64,000 nt of DNA from Saccharothrix longispora (GCF_030852425.1 NZ_NSDM01000001.1:682001-746000), one strand, 5' to 3'; positions 47,815 through 56,914 are shown, counted from the stretch's first letter. Notes: generated from the letters alone by a model not told the origin. Made by a program: numbers and translations.

Positions 47815-49040
47815 CCGGACCCGTCGAAGCGCTCGCCGAACCGGCCGTCCCCGTACGCCGGTCGTGGATGACGCTGCTGTTCCTGGCCAACCTCGGGTTG
47901 TGGCTCGCGATCTACGCGCCCATCCAGGTGCTGCTGCCGCACCAGGCCGAACTGCTCGACGCCGCTGCCAAGGAAGCCGTCTTCGGCCTGGTCATGGGCG
48001 TGGGGGCCCTCGCGGCGCTGGTCGCCAACCCGCTCATCGGCCTGTCGTCGGACCGCACCACGTCCCGCTTCGGCAGGCGTCACCCGTGGACCCTCGCCGG
48101 CGCTCTCCTCGGCGCGGTCGGCCTGGTCGTCCTCGCCTTCGCCGGGTCCGTCACCACCCTGGTCGTGGGCTGGTGCCTCGTCCAGGCCGGCCTCAACGGC
48201 ATGCTGGCGTCCCTCACCTCCGCCGTGCCCGACCGCGTGCCCGTGCGGCAGCGAGCCAAGGTCGGCGGCCTGGTCGGCATCTCGCAGATGCTCGGCACCG
48301 TGCTGGGCGCCGTCGTCGTCACCCTCCTGGTCACCGGCCTGACCGCCGGCTACCTCGCGTGCGCGCTGGTGGTCGTCCTGGGCGCCCTGGCCTTCGTGCT
48401 GACGACACCCGACGCCCGCCTGCCGAAGACCGCCCGTCCCGCCCTGCGCGTCCGCGAGCTGTGGGTCCCACCCCGGAAGCACCCGGACTTCGCCTGGGCC
48501 TGGTCCGCGCACTTCATGATCAACCTCGGCAACGCCTTCGGCACCCTCTACCTGCTCTACTTCCTGGGCGACGTCGTCCACCACCCGTCCCCGGAGGACG
48601 GCCTGCTGGTCCTGATGCTCCTCTACGGCACGGCCCTGACCGCCGGTGCGGTGTGGATCGGGGCCCGCTCCGACCGCACCGGCCGCCGCCGCCCGTACGT
48701 CCTGCTGTCCGCCGCGGTCATGGCCGCCGCCGCCCTGCTCCTGGTCGCGTGGCCCACCTGGACCGCCGCGCTGGTCGCCGCGCCCCTGCTGGGCGTCGGC
48801 TTCGGCGGCTACTGGGCCGTGGCGCTGGCACTGCTGACCCAGGTCCTCCCGGCGGCCTCGGACCGGGCCAAGGACCTGGGCGTGCTGAACATCGCCAACT
48901 CCCTGCCCCAGGTGGTGGCACCCTTCGTGACCACCGGCATCCTCGCGTCCCCGGGCGGCTACCGGGGGCTCTTCGCCACGTCGGCGGTGGCCACCCTGTG
49001 CGCCGCCGCCTGCATCACCAGGGTCCGCTCGGTCCCGTGA
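47811..49040 (+). CDS. MFS transporter of the SLC45/glycoside-cation type
   Basis: 409 residues from GTG 47811, translationally coupled to the GH1 gene. Twelve membrane segments. Two loops carry sugar-porter basic motifs, SDRTTSRFGRRHPWTL and SDRTGRRRPYVLL, which resemble SLC45/sucrose-type carriers. It probably imports the beta-glycoside that the GH1 enzyme splits. Substrate is inferred from context only. Confidence 0.85.
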   Translation: MTGPVEALAEPAVPVRRSWMTLLFLANLGLWLAIYAPIQVLLPHQAELLDAAAKEAVFGLVMGVGALAALVANPLIGLSSDRTTSRFGRRHPWTLAGALLGAVGLVVLAFAGSVTTLVVGWCLVQAGLNGMLASLTSAVPDRVPVRQRAKVGGLVGISQMLGTVLGAVVVTLLVTGLTAGYLACALVVVLGALAFVLTTPDARLPKTARPALRVRELWVPPRKHPDFAWAWSAHFMINLGNAFGTLYLLYFLGDVVHHPSPEDGLLVLMLLYGTALTAGAVWIGARSDRTGRRRPYVLLSAAVMAAAALLLVAWPTWTAALVAAPLLGVGFGGYWAVALALLTQVLPAASDRAKDLGVLNIANSLPQVVAPFVTTGILASPGGYRGLFATSAVATLCAAACITRVRSVP

Positions 49041-49059
49041 AGCCCTCCCGGAGGAGCAC

Positions 49060-49851
49060 GTGAGGCTACGAGGCAAGATCGCGGTCGTGACCGGCGCGTC
49101 GCAGGGCATCGGCGCCGCGACCGCGCGCGAACTGGCCGCCCGCGGCGCCGTGGTCGCCCTGGTGGCGAGGAACGCGGACGCCCTGGACGCCCGGGTGGAC
49201 GCGATCCGCCGGTCGGGGGGCCGAGCCGCCGCGTTCCCCGCGGACCTGTCCGACCCGACCCGGGCGACCGACCTGGCCGACCGCGTCCGGGCCCACCTTG
49301 GTGCCGCGGACGTCGTGGTGAACAACGCCGGCGCCGGCCGCTGGCTGTTCCTGGACGAGACCCCGGTCGACGAGCTGACCGGCATGATCGCCCTCCCGTT
49401 CACCGCGGCGCTGCACGTGACCAGGGCGTTCCTGCCGGGCCTGAGGGCGAAGCCGGAAGCGGCCGTGGTCGTGGTGAACTCCCCGGTCTCCCGCCTGCCG
49501 ATCCCGGGCGCCACCGCCTACGCGGCGTCCCGCTACGCCCTGAGGGGTTTGACGGAAGCGCTGCGCCTGGACCTCGGGGGGACGGGCGTGCGCGTGACCG
49601 AGGTGATCCCGGGCAAGGTGAGCAGCGACTACTTCGCCAACAACCCGGGGGCCGAGGAGCGCATCCCCGCGATCGCCCGCCTGATCCCCACCGCGACCCC
49701 GGAGCAGGTGGCGACGAGGATCGGGGAAGCGCTGGCGCGGGACCGCCGGACGGTCGTCTTCCCGTGGCAGCTGAAGGCCTTCGACCTGCTGGGGCGGGTG
49801 GCGCCCGCGATGACCGGCTACCTCACCTGGCGGACCGGGACGCATCGCTGA
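49060..49851 (+). CDS. Short-chain dehydrogenase/reductase
   Basis: 263 residues from GTG 49060 with GGAGGAG upstream. Cofactor motif VVTGASQGIGAATARELAAR; catalytic Ser-Tyr-Lys pattern is altered: NSPVSRLPIPGATAYAASRYALRG reads YxxSR where classical enzymes have YxxSK, so the catalytic lysine is replaced by Arg. Co-directional with the MFS gene after 19 bases. Substrate unknown; activity could be reduced or altered. Confidence 0.88.
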   Translation: MRLRGKIAVVTGASQGIGAATARELAARGAVVALVARNADALDARVDAIRRSGGRAAAFPADLSDPTRATDLADRVRAHLGAADVVVNNAGAGRWLFLDETPVDELTGMIALPFTAALHVTRAFLPGLRAKPEAAVVVVNSPVSRLPIPGATAYAASRYALRGLTEALRLDLGGTGVRVTEVIPGKVSSDYFANNPGAEERIPAIARLIPTATPEQVATRIGEALARDRRTVVFPWQLKAFDLLGRVAPAMTGYLTWRTGTHR

Positions 49852-50304
49852 CCCGGCGCGAACCGGCACCCGCCCCGCCGGCCCGGCGCCGGTTCGCGGG
49901 GGTGTCGCCGACCGCCCGCCGATCGTGGCAGGTCGTCCACCGCATCGATCCGGAAGGGCGACGGGACTCCGTGCCCGGCAGGTGATCGGCGCGACTGGTC
50001 GGCGAGCGGCACGCCCCCGCGCGAGGTCCCGGCGCGCGCTCGACCCGCGCAGACGTGGAGACGGCCCCGGTGTCCGCGCGGGAGGGGCGGACACCGGGGC
50101 CGACGTGGTGCCCGCGGACCGGTGCCGGTCGGGGAGGGAAGGTGCGCACAACACCGGCCCGCGGATGTCAGGTGTGTTCAGTTGTGGTCCGGCCGGCCGG
50201 CGGTCCGTTCGTCGCGGTCGGGGGTTCGCACGTCCCGGACCGCCGGCCAGTAGGCGGGTGCTCGACCTGGTCGCGTCGGGGGAACGACAGGTCGGAACCG
50301 CCCG
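49852..50304. other. Gene-free interval with a distal terminator
   Basis: 453 bases without a supported gene. A strong hairpin (50062-50102) lies in the middle, 210 bases after the SDR stop and 200 bases past the minus-strand unknown gene. Open frames across it are shadows with no ribosome site. Confidence 0.6.
50062..50102. terminator. Bidirectional terminator in the 49.9-50.3 kb gap
   Basis: Perfect 15-bp stem CGGCCCCGGTGTCCG with an 11-base loop; serves the converging SDR and unknown-gene transcripts. Confidence 0.8.
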
Positions 50305-50667
50305 TCAGTGGGCTCGGGCAACAACTCCCCGGCGCGACCGGGTGACAGGAGGGGTCACCGGCGCCGATCGGAGGTGCCGAGCCGGGCGCGGGGCCAAACC
50401 GCCCGCGACCAGGTGTTCGTACGCGGCGCGCCACACCGAGCACGGGCTCTTCTGCTGCCGCCACCGTCCGGAGCACTCGGGGCAGTTGCCCTTCTCGTCC
50501 GGTTCGTGCGCGGCGAGCAGCGCCCGCCAACCCTCGGTCAACCGAGGCAGCTCGGAACGTGCCACCGACAGGAGGGACGGGGCGTCGGCTTCGTCGGCCA
50601 GCTCGGTGAGCAGGTCCAGCCGTTCCCACACCGCGTTGCGAAGAACTTGTCCGAGGATCTCGTCCAC
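50305..50667 (-). CDS. Small unknown protein with a Cys-x2-Cys motif
   Basis: 120 residues from GTG 50667 (MDEILGQVLRNAVWERLDLL). Helical N-terminal half, then GNCPECSGRWRQQKSPCSVW, a CxxC...C cluster that may bind zinc with a nearby His. A basic tail ends the protein. It follows the 103-residue gene by 13 bases and is probably co-transcribed. Start is not well marked; no ribosome site is close. No family recognised. Confidence 0.65.
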   Translation of the reverse strand: MDEILGQVLRNAVWERLDLLTELADEADAPSLLSVARSELPRLTEGWRALLAAHEPDEKGNCPECSGRWRQQKSPCSVWRAAYEHLVAGGLAPRPARHLRSAPVTPPVTRSRRGVVARAH

Positions 50668-50680
50668 CGAAACGTCACCG

Positions 50681-50992
50681 TCACCTTTCCGCCTGCTCGG
50701 CGGCTTCACGTAGCGCGGCCCTGAGCTGTACGAGTTGGTCGGCCGAGAGGACCGCCGTCTCACCCGGAGGACCGACCAGGACCACGCGGCCCCGGTCGAC
50801 CATCACGGTGAGGCAGCGCTCCCGGTCGACCACGTCGCTGCAACGAATCCGCCACCAGCGACGCTGCCCGGTCGTGCCGCGCCATCCGGGGTCGAGGTCG
50901 GTCGACCCCTGGACGGACACCGGAGCCGGTACGGCGGAACCCGCGACGACCGCGCCACCACCGGTGGCCACCGTCCGCTCGATCAGGTCCAC
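50681..50992 (-). CDS. Unknown 103-residue protein
   Basis: 103 residues from GTG 50992, with GAGGAC upstream. The C-terminal half contains GRVVLVGPPGETAVLSADQL followed by VQLRAALREAA, like a short beta hairpin and helix. No family recognised. Divergent from the XRE-TPR regulator (215-base gap). Confidence 0.7.
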   Translation of the reverse strand: MDLIERTVATGGGAVVAGSAVPAPVSVQGSTDLDPGWRGTTGQRRWWRIRCSDVVDRERCLTVMVDRGRVVLVGPPGETAVLSADQLVQLRAALREAAEQAER

Positions 50993-51207
50993 TGCCGTGT
51001 CCTCTCCGTGCTCACTCGCTTACCGGAACCCAGATTGCGATGATTCATGCCGGATCGGGGCGTCACAGCGTTGGCCGGTACGCGTCCTACGGTAAGCGGT
51101 CAACGGAGTTCGGCAGGGCCGATCAGCCCTGCCGATCGGTACTTCTCGCAGTCGGGGGAGTGCCCCTACTCTGCCGTTGACGCCCAAGGGACTGTGAGGG
51201 GGCGCAA

Positions 51208-52590
51208 TTGAACACCATCGGTTCGCAAAGCTCTCCTGTTACACCAGACGTCTGGGACCAACAGGAGATGCGGGACGCGCTGGCGCGTCGCGAGATCAGC
51301 GCGGTGTACCGGCTGCTGCGACGGCACGGCGTGTCGCAGCGCCAGATAGCGGCGCTGACGGGCCAGTCGCAGTCCGAAGTGTCGGAGATCCTCAAGGGAC
51401 GCCAGGTCATGGCCTACGACGTCCTCGCGCGGATCGCCGCCGGCTTGGGTGTCCCCAGGGGATACATGGGCCTCGCCTACGACGAGGCCACGGCAGTGAG
51501 GGTGGCCGCCACATCGGAGGCGCCCCATTCTGAGGAGGACGAGTCGGTGAAGCGAAGGAAGTTCCTCGCGCACGCCGCCGCCATCACCGTCGGCGCGGCC
51601 GTGTTCGGCACGGACTCCGGGTCTTGGGCCTCGTCGCCCGCGCAGACTCCGGCTCCCGGCCGCATCGGCATGACCGACGTCCGCCAGGTCGAGGCCGCCA
51701 CGCGCGCCCTGCGCACGCTGGACTACCAGTACGGCGGCGGCTCGTGCCGCGACGCCGTCGTCGCGCAGCTGTCGTGGGGGCAGCAGATGCTCGGCGCCAA
51801 CGCCACCGACCTGGTCAAGGAGCGCCTCTACGTCGCGCTCGCGGACCTGCACAACCTCGCCGGCTGGACCTCGTTCGACACCGGCCTGTACGACTCCGCG
51901 CGCAACCACTTCGGCCAGGCGCTCGGCCTCGCGAAGCAGGGGCGCAAGGAGGAGCTGGTCGCGAACATCCTGTACCGGATGGGCCGCGTCTACCTGCACC
52001 AGGACGCGCCGGACGACGCGCTGAAGGTGTTCCAGCTCGGCCAGCTGGCCGCGCAGAACTCCGGTTCGGCGCTGGCGGTCGGCATCCTGTGCGCCAACGA
52101 GGCGTGGGCCTACGCGAAGATGGGCTCCGACACCCAGGCGCTGAAGCTGCTCGGCCGGGCGCGCGACGAGTTCGCCCGCGCGAACGTCGGCGAGGCGCCC
52201 GCGTGGGCGAAGTTCTTCGACGCGAACGACCTGTCCGCCATGATCGGCACGGTGCACACCGAACTGGCGCAGACGGTGGACGTCAAGTACACCCGCACCG
52301 CGGTGCCCGCCCTCACCAAGGCGATCAACGGGTTCGGCGAGGAGATGAGCCGCAGCCGCTCGTTCAACCTCACCTCCCTGTCGATCAACCACCTGCTGGA
52401 CGGCGACATCGACCACGGCGCGCGCATGGGTCGCCAGGCGATCGAGCTGTCCGAGGGCCTCAAGTCGGTCCGCACGAAGGACCGGATGATCCCGCTCCAG
52501 AAGGAGGCGGAGAAGCGCCGCAACAACCCCGACGCACGTGAGCTGGCCGAACGGGTCGCGAAGTTCACCGGCTCCGACAGCGCCGCTTGA
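51208..52590 (+). CDS. XRE helix-turn-helix regulator with internal Tat-like segment and TPR repeats
   Basis: 460 residues from TTG 51208 (GAGGGGG upstream). Residues 30-75 are an XRE/Cro helix-turn-helix (LRRHGVSQRQIAALTGQSQS then EVSEILKGRQVMAYDVLARI). Residues about 113-140 look like a Tat signal in the middle of the chain: SVKRRKFLAHAAAITVGAA. The rest is helical repeats (TPR-like): ERLYVALADLHNLAGWTSF, GQALGLAKQGRKEELVANIL. Resembles the NsdA-like group of Streptomyces regulators, as far as I can judge. It overlaps the kinase gene by four bases. Confidence 0.85.
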   Translation: MNTIGSQSSPVTPDVWDQQEMRDALARREISAVYRLLRRHGVSQRQIAALTGQSQSEVSEILKGRQVMAYDVLARIAAGLGVPRGYMGLAYDEATAVRVAATSEAPHSEEDESVKRRKFLAHAAAITVGAAVFGTDSGSWASSPAQTPAPGRIGMTDVRQVEAATRALRTLDYQYGGGSCRDAVVAQLSWGQQMLGANATDLVKERLYVALADLHNLAGWTSFDTGLYDSARNHFGQALGLAKQGRKEELVANILYRMGRVYLHQDAPDDALKVFQLGQLAAQNSGSALAVGILCANEAWAYAKMGSDTQALKLLGRARDEFARANVGEAPAWAKFFDANDLSAMIGTVHTELAQTVDVKYTRTAVPALTKAINGFGEEMSRSRSFNLTSLSINHLLDGDIDHGARMGRQAIELSEGLKSVRTKDRMIPLQKEAEKRRNNPDARELAERVAKFTGSDSAA

Positions 52591-53495
52591 TCACCGGGGG
52601 CCTCCTGGACGGCCGGTTCACGCCCGACGCGCTGACCGGCGTGCTGGAGCGGTTGTGCGCGCGGCTCGGCCTGGACGGCCGGGGCGCGCGGCTCGTGAAG
52701 TTCACCAGCAACGCCGTGTTCGACCTCCCGGCCGACCGCGTCGTGGTCCGGATCGTCGGCTCGATGACGCTCCGCCACCGGGCGCACAACGTCGTCCGGG
52801 TCGCGCGGTGGCTCGCCGCGCACGACGTGCCCGCCGTGCGGCTCGTGGAGGACTTCCCGCAGCCCCTGGCCGTCGGGGAGCACCTGGCCACGGTGTGGCA
52901 CGCGGTGCCGTCGGGCGGGCGTCCGGTCGACGGCCGCGACCTGGGCCGGGTGCTGCGGCAGGTGCACGCGCTGCCCGCGCCGGACTTCGACCTCCCGCGC
53001 TGGTCGCCGCTGGACGACGTGCGGCGGCGGATCGCGGACGCCGAGGAGCTGTCCGACCCCGACCGCCGGTTCCTGGAGGCCCGGATCGAGGACCTGGAGG
53101 ACCGCCTGGCCGGGCTGCGCACCGCGTTGCCGCAGGGGGTCGTGCACGGCGACGCGCACCTCGGGAACCTGATCCCCAGCCCGTCGGGTCCGGTGATCTG
53201 CGACTTCGACTCCACCAGCGCCGGTCCCCGCGAGTGGGACCTGAGCACGCTGCCGGTGGGCGTCGCCCGGTTCGGGCACCCCGCCCGCTGGTACCGCCAA
53301 CTGGTGCGCGAGTACGGCTTCGACGTGGTGGGCTGGGCCGGTTTCCCGGTGCTGCGGGAGGTCAGGGAGTTGAAGCTGACCACGAGCGTGCTGCCGATCA
53401 TCCGCAGCCACCCCGACGTCGGTGCGGAACTGCGCCGCCGGCTCAACGCCCTGCGCGCCGGCGACACCACCACGCCGTGGACCCCCTACCGCTGA
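52587..53495 (+). CDS. APH-family phosphotransferase
   Basis: 302 residues; TTG 52587 overlaps the regulator stop (TTGA). Catalytic loop VVHGDAHLGNLI with Brenner motif HxDxxxxN, and DFD metal site ICDFDSTSAG. Belongs to the aminoglycoside phosphotransferase/choline kinase fold. Substrate unknown; coupling to the regulator argues for a cellular small-molecule or signalling role and not drug resistance. Confidence 0.9.
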   Translation: MITGGLLDGRFTPDALTGVLERLCARLGLDGRGARLVKFTSNAVFDLPADRVVVRIVGSMTLRHRAHNVVRVARWLAAHDVPAVRLVEDFPQPLAVGEHLATVWHAVPSGGRPVDGRDLGRVLRQVHALPAPDFDLPRWSPLDDVRRRIADAEELSDPDRRFLEARIEDLEDRLAGLRTALPQGVVHGDAHLGNLIPSPSGPVICDFDSTSAGPREWDLSTLPVGVARFGHPARWYRQLVREYGFDVVGWAGFPVLREVRELKLTTSVLPIIRSHPDVGAELRRRLNALRAGDTTTPWTPYR

Positions 53496-53592
53496 ACGCG
53501 GCCCCGTGGGAGAACGAACCGGTAACGCTCGCCCCGCGTTCCGCGAATGACGCATCGACGGGGACGCGCGTGACGGGGTCGCGAGGTGCAAG

Positions 53593-53886
53593 GTGGTCGG
53601 AAAGCTGATCGGTGCGAAGCGCAGGCGAGCGAAGCGGGCCCTCCGGTCCGCGCGGATGCTCGACGAGGTCGTCGACACCCAGCTGCCGCTGCTGGCGTCG
53701 TTCGACGAGCAGCGCCGCCGCCGGTCGGCCGACTACCTGGCCGAACTGGTGAAGCTCGCCCAGGACTACCGCTACTACGCCAACGGCTGGATCGACGCGC
53801 GCGAGCTGGAGCGCCGGGGCAGGTCGGCCATGTCGGTGCTGACCCGGCTGCGCGAGGACCCGTCGAACCACGCGGTCAACGACTAG
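53593..53886 (+). CDS. Small basic protein of unknown function
   Basis: 97 residues from GTG 53593 (MVGKLIGAKRRRAKRALRSA). Very basic N-terminus, a helical middle, and ends EDPSNHAVND. No family recognised. Same strand as the kinase gene but 97 bases later. Convergent with copD. Confidence 0.6.
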   Translation: MVGKLIGAKRRRAKRALRSARMLDEVVDTQLPLLASFDEQRRRRSADYLAELVKLAQDYRYYANGWIDARELERRGRSAMSVLTRLREDPSNHAVND

Positions 53887-53919
53887 GGGCCGGCGCCTCC
53901 GGTCGACGAGCGCCTCGGA

Positions 53920-54942
53920 CTAGGCCACCGGGGCGCGCGACAGGACGACGGCCAGGCCGAAAGCCACCCCCATGACGGCCAGTTCCACCGCCGCCCACGC
54001 CACCAGCGCGGTGGTCCTGTGCTGCGCGATGTGCGGCAACAGCCGCCACCGGATGTTGGCCCCCAGCAGACCCAGTGCCACCGCGCACACCGCCTTGCCG
54101 ACCAGCACCAGCCCGTACGACGTCGTGAACAACGACCCCGGCAGGCCGATCACCGGGTTGAGCGCCAGTTCCAGCACCCCGTTGAACAACCCCGTCACCG
54201 TGACCAGCGCCAGCGCCACCGTCGCCAGCTTCGAGAACTTCGGCAGCGCCTCGGCCAGCAACCCCCGCCGGTGCGCGACCAGCACCACCAGCGCGGCCAA
54301 CCCGCCGGTCCACGCCGCCGCGCCCAGCACGTGCAGCTCCATCGAGATCATGGAGTAGTCGTGGTACTTCCAGTTCGACGCGTGGCCGGTCACCGGGAGC
54401 GGGAGCAGGCCGAACATCGAGATCAGGATGCGCAGCTCGGCGGGCACGGACTCGCCGCGCCGCACCGCCATGACGCCGACGAGCACGTAGACCAGGGCGC
54501 ACGCGGCGCTGAACAGCAGCCCCTGCCCGGCACCGACCCGCTGCACGTAGTCCACGACCATCGGCATGGTCAGGTCGGCGTCCGGCCTGGTCTCGTACGC
54601 CCTGATCACGATGGACAGCAGCGCCGTGAACGCCCACACCGCCGCCGCCACGACGGCGGCCGGCCGGGCCACCCGGAGGACCGGTTCGGTCATCGCGGGA
54701 CGGGTGAAGCCCAGCAGCTTCGGCAGCAGGGACAGGCCGACGACCAGCGTCGCGGCCAGGTCCAGCAGGGTGCGGACGAGCGGGTGCCCGACCCGGACCA
54801 CCATCCCCGGCTCGGCCACGCCGACCACCTCGGGGGTGGTGGACAGGCCGAGACCCAGCAGGACGCCGACGGCTCCGCCCGCGAGCAGGCCGCCGGCGAC
54901 CCAGTACCGGTTCGCGGTGGTGGTGGTCCGGCTCGAGGTCAT
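53920..54942 (-). CDS. copD: Copper resistance membrane protein CopD
   Basis: 340 residues from ATG 54942, overlapping the copC stop. Seven or eight membrane helices; conserved His/Trp motif around TGHASNWKYHDYSMISMELHVLG (in part) and AAWTGGLAAL matches CopD/YcnJ proteins, which import or handle copper with CopC. Last gene of the copper module. Confidence 0.93.
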   Translation of the reverse strand: MTSSRTTTTANRYWVAGGLLAGGAVGVLLGLGLSTTPEVVGVAEPGMVVRVGHPLVRTLLDLAATLVVGLSLLPKLLGFTRPAMTEPVLRVARPAAVVAAAVWAFTALLSIVIRAYETRPDADLTMPMVVDYVQRVGAGQGLLFSAACALVYVLVGVMAVRRGESVPAELRILISMFGLLPLPVTGHASNWKYHDYSMISMELHVLGAAAWTGGLAALVVLVAHRRGLLAEALPKFSKLATVALALVTVTGLFNGVLELALNPVIGLPGSLFTTSYGLVLVGKAVCAVALGLLGANIRWRLLPHIAQHRTTALVAWAAVELAVMGVAFGLAVVLSRAPVA

Positions 54943-55496
54943 CGCCCGGGGCCCTCCTTGGCGGGGGAGCCGCCGCGCAGCGCGAGGAACACGCCGCCGC
55001 CCAGCAGCACGACGGCCGCCGCGATCCACACCCAGATCGGCACGCCGCCGCCGTCCTGGGCCGCCGCCGAACCGGCGGTGCCCGAGGACTCGGCGGGCGC
55101 GGGGGTGCCGTCGCCCGCCGAGGTGGTGGTGAACTTCAGCGAGCCGGTCACCGGGTGGCCGTCCGCCGACAGGATGCGGTAGCCGACCGCGTACTCGGCG
55201 GCCGGCCCCAGCGGGCGCACCGGGAAGGTGACGCTGTTGTTCTTGACCGTCGGCTCGCCCTCCGCCTCCCAGCGCGTGCCCTCCGGGCCGGTCACGGTGA
55301 TGGTGTTGAACTTCTCCCCGGCCTGCACGGGCTGGTCGAAGGTCAGCGTGATCGCCGCCGGGCCGGACTCCAGCCGCGCCCCGTCCGCCGGGTCGCTGCT
55401 GATCAGCACGTTGTGCGCGAACGCGGTGCCGGCCGTGCCGAGCACGACGGCGCCCGCGACCAGGCCGGCCAGCAGCAGCGAGACGACGCGCCTCAT
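54939..55496 (-). CDS. copC: Periplasmic-type copper-binding protein CopC
   Basis: 185 residues from ATG 55496. Signal peptide ends TAGTAFA, so mature protein begins His-Asn (HNVLISSDPADGARLE), the expected N-terminal His of the copper site, with SADGHPVTGS providing Asp and His. C-terminal membrane helix (VWIAAAVVLLGGGVFLAL) and basic tail anchor it. Overlaps ycnI-like and copD genes by four bases each. Confidence 0.93.
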   Translation of the reverse strand: MRRVVSLLLAGLVAGAVVLGTAGTAFAHNVLISSDPADGARLESGPAAITLTFDQPVQAGEKFNTITVTGPEGTRWEAEGEPTVKNNSVTFPVRPLGPAAEYAVGYRILSADGHPVTGSLKFTTTSAGDGTPAPAESSGTAGSAAAQDGGGVPIWVWIAAAVVLLGGGVFLALRGGSPAKEGPGR

Positions 55497-56251
55497 GCCG
55501 TCGGCTTGCCCGCTCGGCGGGACCGCAGCACGGCGCCCGCACCGAACCCGAGGCCGAGCGCGCCGACCGCGAGCCCGGCGCCGCCCAGCCAGCGGGCGGT
55601 GTCGTCGGTCGCCGAGGCGGCCGACGCGTCGTGCGAGTCGGTCTCCGCGGTGGCCGTGGCGGTGGGGGAGCCGTGGGCGTCGCCGTCGCCCTCCACCAGG
55701 TTCAGCACGGGTGCGGGCCGCTCCGGCTCGTCACCGCCCTCGGCGGGCGGCGGGGCGTTCCAGTCGACGACCTCGCCGCTCTCGTAGGTCTGCTTGGTGG
55801 GCAGCACCAACTGCCCGGTGTTGTCCGGCAGCGGGCCGATGGACAGGTCGAACTCGTTGAACTCGCCGGGCCCGATGCGGGAGCCCGGGTCCGCGGTCCA
55901 CGTCACGGTGCGGACGGCCTCGGTCACCTCGCGGCCGTGGCTGGTGACCGGGGTGGCCAGCTTCTCCTTGACCGCCACGGCCTTCCAGCCGGGGACGGGC
56001 TTGGTGCTGACCGACGCCAGCGGGTACTCGGCGGGCAGGGTCAGCTCCAGCTTGATCGTGCCGGAGTCGGGGCGCTCGTTCGGCACCCGCAGCGTCACCT
56101 TGGTGTAGCCGCCCTGCTTGGCGGGGGCGGGCGTGGACGCGGTGACGTGCGCGGACGCCAGGCCGGCCGTGCCGAGCACGAGGAAACCGGCGGCGGTGAG
56201 CACGGCGCCGCCGCGGGCGAGCGCGCGCACGCCGGATCGCTTCATGGACAT
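55493..56251 (-). CDS. YcnI-like DUF1775 copper protein
   Basis: 252 residues from ATG 56251 with AGGAG ten bases upstream; an ATG two codons later is also possible. Signal peptide ends LASAHVTASTPAPAKQ, leaving mature His1 as in YcnI proteins that bind Cu(II) through the N-terminus. A YcnI domain (TLRVPNERPDSGTIKLELTL) and a C-terminal helix (LGGAGLAVGALGLGFGAGAV). Likely carries copper for CopC/CopD. Confidence 0.9.
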   Translation of the reverse strand: MSMKRSGVRALARGGAVLTAAGFLVLGTAGLASAHVTASTPAPAKQGGYTKVTLRVPNERPDSGTIKLELTLPAEYPLASVSTKPVPGWKAVAVKEKLATPVTSHGREVTEAVRTVTWTADPGSRIGPGEFNEFDLSIGPLPDNTGQLVLPTKQTYESGEVVDWNAPPPAEGGDEPERPAPVLNLVEGDGDAHGSPTATATAETDSHDASAASATDDTARWLGGAGLAVGALGLGFGAGAVLRSRRAGKPTA

Positions 56252-56280
56252 GGGGGTGTCGCTCCTGAGGACCAGGGGGT

Positions 56281-56823
56281 TTAGGGGACTCGGGTGATCA
56301 GGACCGCGGGAGGCCCCCTGCGCCCGTTCACGCGCCGCAGCAGCACGCCGACCAGCCGGTGCGGGGTCGGCGCCGGCACGGCGACGGGCGCCGTCCCCAC
56401 CGGCGGGAGCGTGCCGGGGAACCGGGGCACGAGCCGCCGCGCGACCGCCACCAGCGCGTCCAGCGCCGCGTCCGCCCTGGCCAGCAGCAGGCCGGTGAGG
56501 AGCGCGGCGACGGCGTGCGCGGCGGTCATGGTGGTCTGGTCGACGCCGAGCCCGGGTCCGTCGGCGGTGCGGTGACCGAGGCCGAGCAGCAGGTGCTGCC
56601 CCACCTGGGCGACGCCGAGGGTGGCCAGCACCGTCCACGGCCGGCGGCCCCGTTCGGCGAGCGCCGTGCCCGCGAACGCCACGAGCAGCGTCAGCGGCAG
56701 GGCCGGCGCGAACTCGGTGACCCGCCCGCCCGCGGCACCGTGCGCGGTCACGGTGAGCGCCGCGGAGGTGACGGCCAGCAGCGCCGCCCGCGCGAAGCGG
56801 GTCGGGGCGGGCCGTCTGGTCAC
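56281..56823 (-). CDS. Membrane protein of the copper module
   Basis: 180 residues from GTG 56823. Four or five membrane segments (ARAALLAVTSAALTVTAHGA, FAPALPLTLLVAFAGTALAE, TMTAAHAVAALLTGLLLA). Ends in a basic tail (VLLRRVNGRRGPPAVLITR). It is 29 bases upstream of the YcnI-like gene and probably part of the same unit. Family not recognised. Confidence 0.75.
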   Translation of the reverse strand: MTRRPAPTRFARAALLAVTSAALTVTAHGAAGGRVTEFAPALPLTLLVAFAGTALAERGRRPWTVLATLGVAQVGQHLLLGLGHRTADGPGLGVDQTTMTAAHAVAALLTGLLLARADAALDALVAVARRLVPRFPGTLPPVGTAPVAVPAPTPHRLVGVLLRRVNGRRGPPAVLITRVP

Positions 56824-56914
56824 AGCCAGAGCCTAGGAGGTGTGGTCGCGCCGGCGGGAGCCCCGTCCGTGCGGTCGCGTTTGGACTGGTCCGAAAGGGG
56901 GAACGGGATTACCC

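Noticed and set aside
52587..53495. Aminoglycoside resistance gene
   Set aside because: The APH fold is shared by many kinases; coupling to a regulator and lack of resistance-specific motifs do not support drug resistance.
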